Positions 63,030-64,000 of a DNA stretch of 64,000 nt are shown here, in pieces. Each line of letters starts with the position of its first letter. Position 1 is the stretch's first letter. Origin of the DNA: CAVSUZ01 sp963791885 (lineage in GTDB: Bacteria > Pseudomonadota > Alphaproteobacteria > Acetobacterales > Acetobacteraceae); contig CAWBUL010000008.1 of assembly GCA_963791885.1 (NCBI GenBank), positions 372,001 through 436,000 of the forward strand, given 5' to 3'. The notes beneath the pieces were generated by a model. That model worked only from the letters and a program-made list of their open reading frames with translations. It had not been told where the DNA came from and did not search any database. A program made the translations under genes and the position numbers.

Positions 63030-64000
63030 ATGACCTATTCCCCCGTGCGCCCGGATACGCTGCTGCCCCCAGTGCAGGTGAACCTTTATTCGGACACGCA
63101 GACCCGGCCCTCCGCGGCGATGAAGCAGGCCATGATCGAGGCCGAAGTGGGGGATGAACAGCACGGCGATGATCCCACCGTGCATGCGCTCTGTGACCGC
63201 ATGGCCGCGCTGCTCGGCAAGGAGGCAGCGATGTTCCTGCCCTCCGGCACCATGTGCAACGAGGTCGCCATCCTGACGCATTGCCGTCCCGGCGACGAAG
63301 TCATTGCGCATGAAACCGCGCATATCATCGCCGCAGAGGGCGGCGCACCGGCCGCGCTCACCGGCGTCTCCATCCTCGGCCTGAAGGGACAAGGCGGCCA
63401 GTTCGACCCCGATACGCTGAAGGCTTCGCTGCGCGAGAAACGCCGCAACTCGCCGCCGCAGACCCTCCTGGAAGTCGAGCAGACGGCCAATCTCGGCGGC
63501 GGCACGCTCTGGCCGCTCGAACGCCTGTCAGCCGTGTTCCAAATCGCGCACGACAACGGCATGGCGACGCATATGGACGGCGCGCGGCTGATGAACGCGG
63601 TCGTCGCCGCGGGCATCACGGCGAAGGAGATGACCGCGGGCGCCGATTCCGTCTGGCTCGACTTCACCAAAGGCCTCGGCGCCCCCCTGGGCGCGGTGCT
63701 CTGCGGCTCGGCCGAATTCATCGATGAGGCATGGCGTTGGAAGCAGCGCGTTGGCGGCTCACTCCGCCAGGCCGGCATTTGCGCTGCCGCCTGTCTCTAC
63801 GCGCTGGACCACAATATCGACCGCCTGGCCCAGGACCATGACAACGCCCGCCTCCTCGCCCGCGGCCTGGCGCAGGTCCCCGGCGTGACGGTCGAGACGC
63901 CTCAGACCAACCTGGTGTTCTTCGACACCGAGGGCACCGGCATCACCGCTGACGAACTCGCCAAGCGTATCCGCAACGAGGGCGTTCAGATCTCCACCAT
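63030..64000 (+). CDS. Low-specificity L-threonine aldolase, 3' end missing
   Basis: 323 residues visible from ATG 63030 (GAGGA at 63021-63025); it runs off the window. Beta-eliminating lyase fold type I PLP enzyme: YSDTQTRPSAAM, VGDEQHGDDPTVHALCDRMAALLGKEAA, FLPSGTMCNEVA, HMDGARLMNAVV, and PLP-binding Lys214 in DFTKGLGAPLGAVLCGS. Cleaves threonine or allo-threonine to glycine and acetaldehyde. Confidence 0.9.
   Translation, partial: MTYSPVRPDTLLPPVQVNLYSDTQTRPSAAMKQAMIEAEVGDEQHGDDPTVHALCDRMAALLGKEAAMFLPSGTMCNEVAILTHCRPGDEVIAHETAHIIAAEGGAPAALTGVSILGLKGQGGQFDPDTLKASLREKRRNSPPQTLLEVEQTANLGGGTLWPLERLSAVFQIAHDNGMATHMDGARLMNAVVAAGITAKEMTAGADSVWLDFTKGLGAPLGAVLCGSAEFIDEAWRWKQRVGGSLRQAGICAAACLYALDHNIDRLAQDHDNARLLARGLAQVPGVTVETPQTNLVFFDTEGTGITADELAKRIRNEGVQIST

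Overview
The window is high-GC, densely packed DNA, most likely from an alphaproteobacterium. A Rhodospirillales/Acetobacteraceae-type organism is my inference. The grounds are a hopanoid operon (hpnA-hpnB-hpnC-hpnD), the alphaproteobacterial dispersed repeat near 1683, many ATGA/GTGA gene overlaps, abundant ABC uptake systems for amino acids, amides and sugars, and lipA followed by a ratA-like gene. I saw no tRNA, rRNA, CRISPR array or intact insertion sequence. Layout, left edge to 8 kb: the 3' part of a Shedu-like (DUF4263) nuclease gene, a convergent HNH-type nuclease gene, and a roughly 530-base gap with a dispersed repeat, a possible small inverted-repeat element and a strong hairpin. 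The hopanoid genes hpnA, hpnB, hpnC and hpnD follow, with a DNA adenine methylase inserted between hpnB and hpnC. A Bcr/CflA-type drug exporter overlaps the end of hpnD. From 8 to 31 kb lies a large catabolic region built as two divergent operons around 16155-16370. The minus-strand operon encodes a hydantoinase-like cyclic amidohydrolase, a three-subunit HcnABC-type imino/opine dehydrogenase, a DapA-family lyase and a polar amino acid ABC importer. The plus-strand operon encodes a branched-chain-type ABC importer, an SDR protein, an acyl-CoA ligase, an enoyl-CoA hydratase, a molybdopterin enzyme and a HyuA/HyuB pair. A methylmalonyl-CoA-epimerase-like protein is convergent at its end. Together they look like uptake and breakdown of a nitrogen-containing, probably cyclic, carboxylic compound that is not identified here. 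From 31 to 38.7 kb there is an SsuABC/NMT1-type importer with a phytoene-desaturase-like FAD enzyme, an amidohydrolase, a LacI-type regulator and an atypical M19 dipeptidase homologue. From 38.7 to 46.4 kb (minus strand) there is a TetR-controlled efflux operon (tetR, HlyD, ABC ATPase, ABC-2 permease) continuing into a GT4 glycosyltransferase, a CobW-type GTPase, a WD40 protein and an aldo/keto reductase. A perfect palindrome at 46361-46384 is the likely TetR operator. From 46.5 to 56 kb there are a thiolase and a MaoC hydratase, then an amide operon: ABC importer with a fused permease-ATPase, DUF1028 protein, amidase and nitrilase-family amidohydrolase. From 56 to 64 kb there are a deazaflavin-type oxidoreductase, a sugar ABC importer, a DUF1989 protein, lipA, a ratA-like gene and the 5' part of a threonine aldolase gene. 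A recurring oddity is single-base insertion. Four places (about 8792, 15629, 26169 and 42724) each make sense if one base is removed. They break or fuse a transporter pair, a hydantoinase, a molybdoenzyme, and an ABC-2 permease with a glycosyltransferase. Either the sequence carries indel errors or these loci are decaying; raw reads would decide.
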